Source: Methanothermobacter sp049720995
GTDB taxonomy: Archaea > Methanobacteriota > Methanobacteria > Methanobacteriales > Methanothermobacteraceae
Assembly (NCBI RefSeq): GCF_049720995.1
Contig: NZ_JBNASF010000007.1
Coordinates: forward strand, 1-63,692
DNA: 63,692 nt
Direction: 5' to 3'
How positions within the stretch are numbered: the first letter of the stretch is position 1; every line of letters starts with the position of its first letter. Shown piece by piece: positions 41,119-49,890 of this stretch. The notes beneath the pieces are model-generated. The model was not told the DNA's origin and ran no database searches. It saw nothing but the letters and a program-made list of their open reading frames with translations. The position numbers and the translations under genes are program-made.

Positions 41119-42699
41119 ATGAGTAACATGAGGGACAAAAGGAAGGAGATTCTGAGGGAAATTCTCGGAGAATTCGCAGCTGATGAGGAAGCAGCTTCAA
41201 GGGAAGAAAAAAGGGAGAAGCCTGCTGAATCGGAATTCAAGGTTGAGAAGGTGCTTGAAAAGCCATCACCCAAGCCTGCCCCCCGCGGTCCTGATATAAA
41301 GGATGTTGAAATCATTGAGGGCGAACTCATACCCAAATACAAGGTGTCCCTTCCAAAGTTCTCTGAGAAGGAAAGAGAACTCCTCAACGAGATACGTGAA
41401 AAACTTGTTGAGGTTGCGGTATCCAAGGGTGAGGATTTCAGGATAGACGAATCCACCTTCATGTCGGAGGTCAAGGAATTTCTCAAGATGAAGGGGGTTC
41501 GCAATGTTGATAAGCTCGCCAAGCAGATATCCCAGGAGATGCTGGGATACGGTGAACTTGACCCACTCATCAAGGATGATGACCTCGAGGAGATAATGGT
41601 GATCGGTGTCAACAAACCCGTCTTTGTCTACCACAGGAAGATGGGCATGATGATAACCAACGTGGTCTTCAAGAACGATGACAATATAAAGGCCATCATT
41701 GACCTCATTGCGAGGCAGGTGAACAGGCGTATAGACCAGCAGACACCCATACTGGATGCAAGGCTGCCTGACGGCTCAAGGATCAATGCAACAATACCTC
41801 CCGTATCTCCAGATGGGTCAACACTCACCATACGAAAATTCAGGAAGGACCCATTCACCGTTGTTGACCTCATCAACTTCAAGACCATGTCCTCCCATCT
41901 TGCAGCATTCCTGTGGGTCTGCACGGATGGACTCGGGGTGAAGCCATGCAACGCCATAGTTGCTGGGGGTACAGGTTCAGGTAAAACAACAACCCTTAAC
42001 ACAATATCTGCATTTGTACCCCCAACCGAGCGTATCATAACAATTGAGGATACACTGGAACTTCAGCTGCCCCACACCCATGTCCTGAGGATGGAGACAA
42101 GGCCCCCCAACATAGAGGGTAAGGGTGAACTGGACATGGACACCCTGGTTAAGAACTCCCTCCGTCAGAGACCCGACAGGGTGATCGTCGGAGAGGTCAG
42201 GGGTGGAGAGGCAATAACACTCTTTACAGCCCTCAACACAGGGCACAGTGGTTTTGGAACGCTTCACGCAAACACAGCCAGGGAAACAATAACCCGTCTC
42301 ATAAACCCTCCCATGAACGTGCCAAGGATAATGATACCCGCCCTTGACTTTATAATCATGCAGAACAGGATGTACCGTCCTGAAGGGGGTTCCATAAGGA
42401 GGATAACAGAGGTTGCCGAGGTCGTGGGCATGGAGGAGGGTAATGTTCAGCTCAACAGGGTCTTTGAATGGAACAGTGTAACCGATAAGGTAGAGTATGT
42501 TGGAATAGCCAGCCAGACCCTGAGGGAGATAGCTGAACTCAGGGCCATAAGCATAAATGAGATAGAGGAGGAGATCGAAAGGAGAAGACTCGTCCTTGAA
42601 TACCTGGCCGATGAGAACATAAGGTCCATAGATGAGGTGGGACACTACATAAATGAGTACTACAGGGACCCGGATGGTGTCCTTGACAGCATACTCTGA
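41119..42699 (+). CDS. Type II/IV secretion (TadA/VirB11-like) ATPase
   Basis: A 526-residue motor ATPase. A charged N-terminal region of about 90 residues is followed by LGYGELDPLIKDDDLEEIMVIG and the RecA core: Walker A AGGTGSGKTTTLN near residue 283, Asp box EDTLELQLPH, VGEVRGGEAITLF and HANTARETITRLI. It pairs with the downstream membrane protein as in archaeal pilus or adhesin machines. ATG 41119 or 41128 may be used. No pilin or prepilin peptidase lies in the window. Confidence 0.9.
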   Translation: MSNMRDKRKEILREILGEFAADEEAASREEKREKPAESEFKVEKVLEKPSPKPAPRGPDIKDVEIIEGELIPKYKVSLPKFSEKERELLNEIREKLVEVAVSKGEDFRIDESTFMSEVKEFLKMKGVRNVDKLAKQISQEMLGYGELDPLIKDDDLEEIMVIGVNKPVFVYHRKMGMMITNVVFKNDDNIKAIIDLIARQVNRRIDQQTPILDARLPDGSRINATIPPVSPDGSTLTIRKFRKDPFTVVDLINFKTMSSHLAAFLWVCTDGLGVKPCNAIVAGGTGSGKTTTLNTISAFVPPTERIITIEDTLELQLPHTHVLRMETRPPNIEGKGELDMDTLVKNSLRQRPDRVIVGEVRGGEAITLFTALNTGHSGFGTLHANTARETITRLINPPMNVPRIMIPALDFIIMQNRMYRPEGGSIRRITEVAEVVGMEEGNVQLNRVFEWNSVTDKVEYVGIASQTLREIAELRAISINEIEEEIERRRLVLEYLADENIRSIDEVGHYINEYYRDPDGVLDSIL

Positions 42700-42709
42700 G
42701 GCTGATACA

Positions 42710-43789
42710 ATGGTCTCAATCAGGGATATATTCGATAAACTCGGTGGACTCACTCTTACATCCACAAAGAAGGTGGGTGAGGGCGTTCAGAAGCCCGTTA
42801 AAAAGATAGGTGAGATAAAGCCAAAGGCACCACCAATTGGAAAAACCGGGGGAATCCTGAAGAGGGAATCTAAGAAACCAAAACCAGGTTTTCTATCAAG
42901 AAGGGGGTCAGCTAGGGTTATAAGCAGGATGAAGATGACCCCTGAAGAGATAGAGGTATTCAAGGGACTTATAGAGGCAGATAAGAGACTTGAAGAGAGT
43001 GGAGAGGACAGTGCAACCCGTGAAAGCTTTCAGAGGGCGTCCCTTGAGGAGATCCTGAAGGAGGAGGAGAAGGAGCAGCTCGACCCCAAGCTCATAATGA
43101 TACTTGGTGGGGGCTCGGGGGCGGTGCTCCTTGTTGTGATGGTCGTCCTGGGCTTCGGGATCGAGATAGGTCTTGCAATGATGCTTGCTGTCCTCTTCAT
43201 GGCCATAATCATCATATTTCTTCCGAACCTTCAGAAGGGCAAACGTTCAAGTGAGGCTTCCAGGGAGCTGCCCTTTGCACTTCGTCAGATGGCCACAGAA
43301 CTCAAATCCGGCCTTGGACTTCATGATAGTATGCGTTCGGTTGCAATGTCCGGGTACGGGGCCCTTTCTGAGGAGTTTGCAAGGACACTTGAGGAGATCA
43401 AGTATGGTGAGACCACTGAGAGTGCCCTTATTGAGATGAGTAACCGTATAGAATCCGATGGTCTCAAGAGGGCTGTCTACCAGATAACAAGGACCCTCAA
43501 CAGTGGTGGGGATCTCTCCAAGACACTCAATGTTATTGCAGATGATATTGCATATGAGATGAGGATGAAGCTCAAGGATTATTCGCAGAAGCTCAACTCC
43601 TTCACCATGATCTACATGTTCCTTGCGATTCTGGGACCCGTCATATTCCTTGTCATGCTCCTTGCAGCGTCCACTGTTATGGGGTCAGTTCTACCACCCA
43701 TAGCCATTATACTGATATACCTCTTCCTCTTCCCGATGCTGGTAGGGTTCATGGCCTTCATGATCAAGAGGCTGGAGCCGAAACTTTGA
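42710..43789 (+). CDS. TadC/FlaJ-like type II secretion membrane protein (single module)
   Basis: A 359-residue protein with one T2SF module. The N-terminal 120 residues are soluble, basic and then acidic. Two hydrophobic segments lie near residues 130-170, a cytoplasmic helical region (ELPFALRQMATELKSGLGLHDSMRSVA) follows, and two more segments lie at 300-355. Archaeal FlaJ usually has two such modules. I start at ATG 42710, eight bases after the ATPase stop, with GAGGCTGAT upstream. The last codons lie within a 65-bp tandem repeat. Confidence 0.85.
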   Translation: MVSIRDIFDKLGGLTLTSTKKVGEGVQKPVKKIGEIKPKAPPIGKTGGILKRESKKPKPGFLSRRGSARVISRMKMTPEEIEVFKGLIEADKRLEESGEDSATRESFQRASLEEILKEEEKEQLDPKLIMILGGGSGAVLLVVMVVLGFGIEIGLAMMLAVLFMAIIIIFLPNLQKGKRSSEASRELPFALRQMATELKSGLGLHDSMRSVAMSGYGALSEEFARTLEEIKYGETTESALIEMSNRIESDGLKRAVYQITRTLNSGGDLSKTLNVIADDIAYEMRMKLKDYSQKLNSFTMIYMFLAILGPVIFLVMLLAASTVMGSVLPPIAIILIYLFLFPMLVGFMAFMIKRLEPKL

Positions 43790-43919
43790 TGTGTATTAAT
43801 TGAGGTCTAAAAGCAATGGATGGGTTTGCGCTTTTATTTGAGCTGAAACTTTGATGTGTGTTAATTGAGGTCTAAAAGCAATGGATGGGTTTGCGCTTTA
43901 TATTTGAGCTGAAACTTTG
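43780..43919. repeat. Tandem duplication of a 65-bp unit
   Basis: GAAACTTTGAT begins copy 1 at 43780 (inside the last codons of the TadC-like gene), copy 2 at 43845 and a third, partial copy at 43911. The first two copies are nearly identical (about 2 differences and a 1-base length change). The spacer lies between convergent genes and holds no gene. Confidence 0.9.
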
Positions 43920-43947
43920 GATGCGTACCAAACTGCTGATAGGCCAC

Positions 43948-44883
43948 TCACATCTCTCGAAGCACATGTAGAAGTTCATGATACTTCTCATCCCCGAGAA
44001 GGTGAATGAGTTTGTGCTGTCTTTTTTCACCCAGAAAGTGAAGCAGCCTGTGGTATGCATCCGCCCCGAGGAGGTGTATGAGTTCATGGTACGCCTCATC
44101 CACCGTTAGTTTCACATCAACATCAAAGCCTGCCATTTTGAGGCGGTTCATGAGGTCAGCGGTTCTGGGAAGCCTTAAACTGGCTTTTCTTATTATTTCG
44201 GGTTTTCCAAAGATTTCCTCAGGTGCCCCCTCAGCGATGAGTTCACCGCTGTTTAAAACAAATATTCTCTCAGCAAACTGGCTGAGGATTTCAACGTCGT
44301 GGGAGGATATTATAACGGTTATACCCTCACTGCTCAGTTCAAGGAGTATGTCGATTATCCCGTCGGCGGTTTCAGGGTCCAGTCCTGTTGTGGGCTCGTC
44401 GAGAACCATGATCTCAGGTTTCATTGCCAGGATCCCTGCAATGGCCACCCTTTTCTTTTCACCGCCGCTCAGATGGTGGGGCGCCCTTTCTTCGTAGCCG
44501 GCCATACCCACCCTTTCAAGTGACTCCCTGACCCTTTCCTCGACCTCATCTTCACGGAGTCCAAGGTTCATGGGGCCAAAGGCAACGTCATCTCTCACCG
44601 TTGGAGAAAAGAGCTGATCATCGGGGTTCTGGAATACGATTCCAACCTTCTGCCTTATCCTGATAAGTTCAGATTTGCTGTAGTTGATTTTATCCCCATC
44701 AATTATTATTTCTCCTGCTGATGGCCTGAGTATCCCGTTGAGGTGCAGAAAGAGTGTTGATTTCCCTGCCCCGTTGGGTCCTATGACGGCAACCCGCGCA
44801 CCCCTCCCTATTTCCATGTTAATGTTTCTGAGTGCTGTGGTGCCATCGGGATAGGTGTAGCTGAGGTTCTTCACCTGAATCAT
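43948..44883 (-). CDS. cbiO: Cobalt/nickel ECF transporter ATPase CbiO with His-rich repeat tail
   Basis: A 311-residue ATPase. Walker A GPNGAGKSTLF near residue 38, QNPDDQLF (typical of ECF ATPases), signature LSGGEKKRVAIAG, Walker B MVLDEPTTGLD. After the usual end of the family (near residue 260) come four 12-residue units beginning DEAYHELIHLLG, ADAYHRLLHFLG, EKRQHKLIHLLG and DEKYHELLHVLR, each with two His. This tail may bind the transported metal. It is the last gene of the operon and overlaps cbiQ by 4 bp. Confidence 0.93.
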   Translation of the reverse strand: MIQVKNLSYTYPDGTTALRNINMEIGRGARVAVIGPNGAGKSTLFLHLNGILRPSAGEIIIDGDKINYSKSELIRIRQKVGIVFQNPDDQLFSPTVRDDVAFGPMNLGLREDEVEERVRESLERVGMAGYEERAPHHLSGGEKKRVAIAGILAMKPEIMVLDEPTTGLDPETADGIIDILLELSSEGITVIISSHDVEILSQFAERIFVLNSGELIAEGAPEEIFGKPEIIRKASLRLPRTADLMNRLKMAGFDVDVKLTVDEAYHELIHLLGADAYHRLLHFLGEKRQHKLIHLLGDEKYHELLHVLREM

Positions 44884-45674
44884 TTCATCACCGGAAGCAG
44901 TATCTGGACGATGTGAAGAACCGCAAGTATAATGACATTTGCGGCCACAAAGAGCACTTCCCTTCTTCCTATCGTGGAGGCTGCTGTGTACATCCGGCTT
45001 TCAGGTGTGTAGCCGCGGCTCAGCATGCTGAGATAAACCCTTTCACCCTGTTCATATGCCCGAAGGAACATCATGGCAATGGTTTCACCCACCTTCTTCA
45101 GTCTCCACCGGTATGGCACATTTTTGTTCCAGATATCAAAACAGCGGGTTTTCTGGGCATTCCTTATTCTTTCAAGTTCATCATAGAAGAAAAACAGGTA
45201 CCTGACGGTGAGGTTGAGTAGCATCGCAAAGTCTGAGGGAACACCGATCCTCCTTGCCGAGCCAACAAGTTCCTGCATTGAAGTTGTTGAGGAGAGAAGG
45301 ATTACAGCGGTTACGCTGACAGTTACCTTTCCAAGAAGCAGGATTCCAAAGATGGTGCCCTGAATGGTTATGTCAATTCCAAGCGGCCCTGTCCAGATTA
45401 TGTCCCCGGGCCTTATGAATGGCTGGAAGAGTGCTATGAATCCACCAAATGGGAGTATGAGAATGAGCCTTTTGATGGCATAGGATGGTGACACATTTGA
45501 GAGGAATATCAGCAGGATAAGGTAAATCTCCATCAGGATGAGTGTTGTAATACTCTGCGTGGCAACTGCAAAGATGATTATGATAAATGTTATTATGAGC
45601 TTAACACGCCCATCAAGGCTGTGTATTGAACTCTCCTTAAGGCTTTCCCTCTCTATGTTTAAAAGGTCTTCCAT
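44880..45674 (-). CDS. cbiQ: Cobalt/nickel ECF transporter membrane subunit CbiQ
   Basis: A 264-residue T-component. It has about five transmembrane segments and the coupling motif region ARRIGVPSDFAMLLNLTVRYLFFFYDELERIRNAQKTR, with a second Ala-Arg-Gly-type sequence (LSMLSRGYTPESR) near residue 225. It links the ATPase to CbiM. It starts 29 bp after cbiN. Confidence 0.92.
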   Translation of the reverse strand: MEDLLNIERESLKESSIHSLDGRVKLIITFIIIIFAVATQSITTLILMEIYLILLIFLSNVSPSYAIKRLILILPFGGFIALFQPFIRPGDIIWTGPLGIDITIQGTIFGILLLGKVTVSVTAVILLSSTTSMQELVGSARRIGVPSDFAMLLNLTVRYLFFFYDELERIRNAQKTRCFDIWNKNVPYRWRLKKVGETIAMMFLRAYEQGERVYLSMLSRGYTPESRMYTAASTIGRREVLFVAANVIILAVLHIVQILLPVMK

Positions 45675-45703
45675 TCAGCTTCCCCACAAATTTAAGGAGG
45701 GGG

Positions 45704-46015
45704 TTATTTCCCCTCATCGACTTCTGTTTCCCTTCTGCGGAGGATGACTCCGACGCCATAGGCGAGGCCCAGCACAATGACTGTGCCTAGCACCATTGCT
45801 ATGGAACCACCAACCTTGCTTTCGCCCAGTACTGGGATAGTGTAGTCTGGCAGCGGTGACTCGACCACAGGTTCAGTTTCAGGATTGGGCATCACCTTCT
45901 CGGCTGTGCTCTCAAGTCCATCAGGGTTTTCTGATGCAAGGAATGGTGCCAGAATGGCTATTATGAAGGCAATCAGGATGCCTGCTCCCATGAATTTTTT
46001 ATCCCGGGCATTCAT
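45704..46015 (-). CDS. cbiN: CbiN-type (PDGLE) subunit of the metal transporter
   Basis: A 103-residue protein with two transmembrane segments (GAGILIAFIIAILAPFLA and GGSIAMVLGTVIVLGLAYGVGVIL) separated by an extracytoplasmic loop. The PDGLE motif is at residues 31-35. PDGLE proteins accompany either cobalt or nickel systems. It overlaps cbiM by 4 bp. Confidence 0.88.
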   Translation of the reverse strand: MNARDKKFMGAGILIAFIIAILAPFLASENPDGLESTAEKVMPNPETEPVVESPLPDYTIPVLGESKVGGSIAMVLGTVIVLGLAYGVGVILRRRETEVDEGK

Positions 46016-46662
46016 TTTGATGCAACCTCCTTCCTCTCACCCCACTCACTGAACTTGAAGAGATCGGGGCGGCTGTTTTCAATTGCAAGGACAACAACCA
46101 CTGTTATTGCAGCTTCGATGAGACCTATGACTGCGTGGTAGAGTCCCATCATCCAGAGTCCCCCCACAAGCGGGAAGGTACCTGCTATCCACATCTCTAT
46201 GGCACAGGCTATGGCGGCAAGGAATATTGAGGCCCATGATGCCACAGCAACTGCAGGGATTTCACCGGCTGATCTGAGTGCCCTGAACAGGTAGTAACCT
46301 GTGAATCCTCCGATTATACCCATGTTGAATATATTAGCACCCAGGGCTGTGAGTCCACCATCACCGAATATGAGTCCCTGAAGTATCAGTACAATTGAGA
46401 GCAACAGGACTGCCGCCCATGGACTTGCAAACACTATTGCAACAAGGGCCGCTCCAACCATGTGACCGCTGGTACCCCAGGGTATCGGAACGTTCATCGC
46501 CTGTATTGCGAATATTCCAGCTGCAAGAACTGCAAACAGGGGTATCTGTCTTTCTTTAAGATCCCTTCTGGCCCACTGCATACTAAAGTAGAGGGCTACG
46601 AGGGCTATGACCCAGTACACTACGTACTGTGGAAATGGTATGAAACCATCTGGAATATGCAA
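46012..46662 (-). CDS. cbiM: Substrate-binding subunit CbiM/NikM of the Co/Ni ECF transporter
   Basis: A 216-residue membrane S-component. Reading from TTG 46662 gives the N-terminus MHIPDGFIP. That is the family start, where the free amino group and His2 bind the metal; GGAGG lies eight bases upstream. An ATG further upstream (46701) would bury these residues and is not supported. Other conserved parts are NVPIPWGTSGHMVGAALVAIVFASPWAAVLLL and FGDGGLTALGANIFNMGIIG, which carry metal-ligand His/Asn. Whether it prefers Co or Ni cannot be decided. Confidence 0.93.
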   Translation of the reverse strand: MHIPDGFIPFPQYVVYWVIALVALYFSMQWARRDLKERQIPLFAVLAAGIFAIQAMNVPIPWGTSGHMVGAALVAIVFASPWAAVLLLSIVLILQGLIFGDGGLTALGANIFNMGIIGGFTGYYLFRALRSAGEIPAVAVASWASIFLAAIACAIEMWIAGTFPLVGGLWMMGLYHAVIGLIEAAITVVVVLAIENSRPDLFKFSEWGERKEVASK

Positions 46663-47014
46663 GATTCTCGCCTCCTTATTATTTATATTAATTCCGTTCA
46701 TTATATCAAGGATTTATATAATATAAAGATTGGCATGTGTATTACAATTTTCCTGTTTCATTTATATTGTGGTAATAATACACTTCGATCTTCTGGTCTA
46801 ATAAAAGGGGCTTCACATTGAAAGGACATTTTCCTGAGCATGATCTGAAACTGGGCCCATTACAGCTTCAATCGTTGATATCAGCTTTATTAAAAATGCC
46901 TCTGTTTTTATGTTCCACGCCCAAATACACAAAATTTATATATGGATTTCATAAAATGAAAAACATCATTATAAATCATTAATAATTGTCAGTCTGTATT
47001 TAGTAATACTGGTG
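46663..47014. promoter_or_regulatory. cbiM-cdhA divergent control region
   Basis: 352 bp without a gene. Toward cbiM, a minus-strand TATA box lies near 46711-46728. Just beyond it, the inverted repeat GTGTATTA (46737-46744) / TAATACAC (46776-46783) has a 31-bp spacer; an inner pair TATTAC/GTAATA has a 26-bp spacer. Toward cdhA, ATTTATATA at 46934-46942 predicts a start near 46967. A metal-responsive (NikR-like) operator is plausible but not proven. Confidence 0.6.
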
Positions 47015-49354
47015 ATGGATGTGGCACCCGAATCAAAAAAAGCCAAGAACCTTAAAGGGGATTTCTGGGATCTTAAAAATATCCAGATATCCATAGGAGA
47101 AATTATAACCGAGGAAAGACCTCAGGAGGAAGAGTTCAGGGGCCCAAAACCCCGCCCCCATGTGACCGACCTCAGATCATGGGACATGAAGCTCCTTGAA
47201 AGATACGAACCATTCTATGCACCTTTCTGTGACATGTGCTGCCTCTGCACCTACGGTAAATGTGACCTTCTGGGTAAGAAGGGCGCATGTGGTATAGACG
47301 CAGCCGCCCAGCAGGCACGCATAGTTCTTCTCGCATGTCTCATAGGGACCGCCGCGCACGCGGGACACGCAAGGCACCTTGTGGATCACCTCATAGAGAA
47401 GCTGGGAGAGGACCATGAGATAGACCTCGGCATGAACGTGGATATAGAGGCACCCATAACAAGGACCGTCATGGGTAGAAGGCCGCGAACACTGGGCGAC
47501 CTCAGGGAGGTTATGGACTACGCCGAGGAACAGACTTCCCACCTCCTCTCAGCCTGCCACACAGGACAGGAGGGCGACAGCAGGGACTTTGAATCAAAGG
47601 CATTCCACGCTGGACTCATGGATGACCTGGTGAGGGAGGTTGCTGATATCGCCCAGATCGTTGCCCTGGACCTCCCGAAGGGTGATGAGGACGCGCCGCT
47701 TGTTGAACTGGGATTCGGTACCATAGACAACACGAAACCTGTGATACTCTGCATAGGCCACAACGTCCTCCCCGGAGCAGATATAGTGGACTATGTCACC
47801 GAGAGGGAACTCGAAGACGAAATTGAGGTATGCGGTATATGCTGCGCAGCAATAGATGTTACAAGGTACAGTGAAGCTGCCAAGGTCGTTGGACCCCTCT
47901 CAAAACAGCTCCGATTCATAAGAAGCGGTGTAGCCGATGTGATAGTGGTGGACGAGCAGTGCGTGAGGACAGATGTGCTTGAGGAGGCCCTCAAAAACAG
48001 GTCAGCGGTGATTGCAACAACCGATAAGATGTGCCTGGGCCTACCTGATGTTACCGATGAGGACCCCGACAAAATCGTAAACGACCTCATAAACGGTAAC
48101 ATAGAGGGGGCACTGATCCTCGACCCTGAAAAGGTTGGTGAGGTGGCGGTTAAGGCCGCAATGAAACTCGCACCACTCAGGAAATCCCTCAAAAAATTAC
48201 CAGAGGTTGATGAGATAATCAGAATGGCATCAGAGTGTACAGACTGCGGCTGGTGCCAGAGGGTCTGCCCCAACAGCCTCCCTGTCATGGATGCAGTTAA
48301 AAGCGCAGCTGAAGGTGATCTGAGCAAACTCGAGGAGATGGCAATTGAAGAGCTCTGCTATACATGCGGACGCTGCGAACAGGAGTGTGAAAGGGACATA
48401 CCCATAGTATCCATGGTGACAAAGGCCGGTGAAAGACGCGTAAAGGACGAAAAATACAAGATAAGGGCCGGGCGCGGACCTGCCCAGGATGTGGAGATAA
48501 GGAGGGTCGGCGCACCCATAGTCCTTGGGGACATACCAGGTGTCATAGCCTTTGTGGGATGCTCAAACTACCCCGAGGGTGGGAAGGATGTTGCCCTCAT
48601 GGCAAAGGAGTTCCTTGAGAGAAACTACATCGTGGTCACAACAGGATGCGGCGCAATGTCCATCGGGGAATACCGGGACGAAGATGGAAAGACACTCTAT
48701 GAAAAATACGGTGGACAGTTCGATGCAAAGGGACTTGTTAACATGGGCTCCTGTGTATCAAACGCCCACATATCCGGGGCCGCAATAAAGATAGCCAACA
48801 TATTCGCACAGAAACCACTCGAGGGAAACTTTGAGGAGATAGCAGACTACATACTTAACCGTGTAGGGGCATGTGGTGTAGCATGGGGGGCCTACTCCCA
48901 GAAGGCGGCTGCCATAGCAACAGGTGTTAACAGGTGGGGAATACCCGTCGTTCTTGGACCCCACGGATCAAAGTACCGCAGACTGTTCCTTGGAAGGGCA
49001 GATGACGATGAGAAATGGAAACTGAACGACCTCAGAACAGGGGAGGTCATCGATGGGGAGCCAGCGCCAGAACATCTTCTCTATGCAGCGGAGAACCGGG
49101 AGGAGGCAACGGTGATGGTGGCCAAACTCTGCATAAGGCCAACAGACACACCCAAGGGTCGCCAGATGAAACTCAGTAACTACATAGACCTCCACAAAAA
49201 GTACTTTGGCACAATTCCCGATGACATCGACAGGTTCATAAGGACAGAAAAGGACATCCCCATAGTCTACAAGAGGGATATCATGAAGATACTGGAGGAG
49301 AAGAACTGGAAGCCAAGGAAGCTTCCAAAGGAACCCTCAATCCTTGAGAGGTGA
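47015..49354 (+). CDS. cdhA: CODH/acetyl-CoA synthase alpha subunit (CO dehydrogenase)
   Basis: A 779-residue Ni-Fe-S CO dehydrogenase of the acetyl-CoA decarbonylase/synthase complex. The N-terminal Cys set (CDMCCLCTYGKCDLLGKKGACG) binds the B and D clusters. Two ferredoxin motifs (CTDCGWCQRVCP and CYTCGRCEQECE, near residues 408-460) are typical of the archaeal form. CICCAAIDV and GCGAMSIGEYRD lie in the C-cluster region. ATG 47015 is used; GTG 47012 and 47021 are in frame as well. It is the first gene of the operon. Confidence 0.96.
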   Translation: MDVAPESKKAKNLKGDFWDLKNIQISIGEIITEERPQEEEFRGPKPRPHVTDLRSWDMKLLERYEPFYAPFCDMCCLCTYGKCDLLGKKGACGIDAAAQQARIVLLACLIGTAAHAGHARHLVDHLIEKLGEDHEIDLGMNVDIEAPITRTVMGRRPRTLGDLREVMDYAEEQTSHLLSACHTGQEGDSRDFESKAFHAGLMDDLVREVADIAQIVALDLPKGDEDAPLVELGFGTIDNTKPVILCIGHNVLPGADIVDYVTERELEDEIEVCGICCAAIDVTRYSEAAKVVGPLSKQLRFIRSGVADVIVVDEQCVRTDVLEEALKNRSAVIATTDKMCLGLPDVTDEDPDKIVNDLINGNIEGALILDPEKVGEVAVKAAMKLAPLRKSLKKLPEVDEIIRMASECTDCGWCQRVCPNSLPVMDAVKSAAEGDLSKLEEMAIEELCYTCGRCEQECERDIPIVSMVTKAGERRVKDEKYKIRAGRGPAQDVEIRRVGAPIVLGDIPGVIAFVGCSNYPEGGKDVALMAKEFLERNYIVVTTGCGAMSIGEYRDEDGKTLYEKYGGQFDAKGLVNMGSCVSNAHISGAAIKIANIFAQKPLEGNFEEIADYILNRVGACGVAWGAYSQKAAAIATGVNRWGIPVVLGPHGSKYRRLFLGRADDDEKWKLNDLRTGEVIDGEPAPEHLLYAAENREEATVMVAKLCIRPTDTPKGRQMKLSNYIDLHKKYFGTIPDDIDRFIRTEKDIPIVYKRDIMKILEEKNWKPRKLPKEPSILER

Positions 49355-49872
49355 TCGCCGTGAATGACCGCATAATACCATGGCAGCCAACTGTTATAGC
49401 AGGCCCGAAACAGGCGCTGCTTGTAACACCAGAAACCGCAGTTATGATGATAAAAAAGGCCAGGAGGCCATTAATGATTGTGGGGCCCCTTGCAAAGCGC
49501 CAGCCAGTGCTTGAACATACAGTTAACATCATCAAGCACTGGGAACTGCCTGTGGTATCCACTGCCGATACCTACAGGGCGCTGAAGGATGCTGGTGTAG
49601 AATCAGAACCCCACGGGATAGTGGAGATAACCAACCTCCTGAAGGACCCAAACTGGAAGGGTATCAGGGGCGAGGGCCAGCATGACCTGGTCATATTCAT
49701 AGGTTGCATCTATTACATAGCATCCCAGGGTCTATCAACCCTAAAGCACTTCGCACCACATATAAGGACACTCACAATATGCAGGACATTCCACTCAAAT
49801 GCAGATGCATCATTCCCCAACATGGATGATGATGAATGGTTCAGTTACCTTGAGAAGATGTACAATGACTGA
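49351..49872 (+). CDS. cdhB: CODH/acetyl-CoA synthase epsilon subunit
   Basis: A 173-residue epsilon subunit that binds the alpha subunit. TVIAGPKQALLVTPETAVMMIKKARRPLMIVGP marks the family. It overlaps cdhA by 4 bp and ends 18 bp before cdhC. The role of this subunit in electron transfer or in shielding cdhA is not settled. Confidence 0.94.
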   Translation: MIAVNDRIIPWQPTVIAGPKQALLVTPETAVMMIKKARRPLMIVGPLAKRQPVLEHTVNIIKHWELPVVSTADTYRALKDAGVESEPHGIVEITNLLKDPNWKGIRGEGQHDLVIFIGCIYYIASQGLSTLKHFAPHIRTLTICRTFHSNADASFPNMDDDEWFSYLEKMYND

Positions 49873-49890
49873 TGATAATGGAGGAATTCA

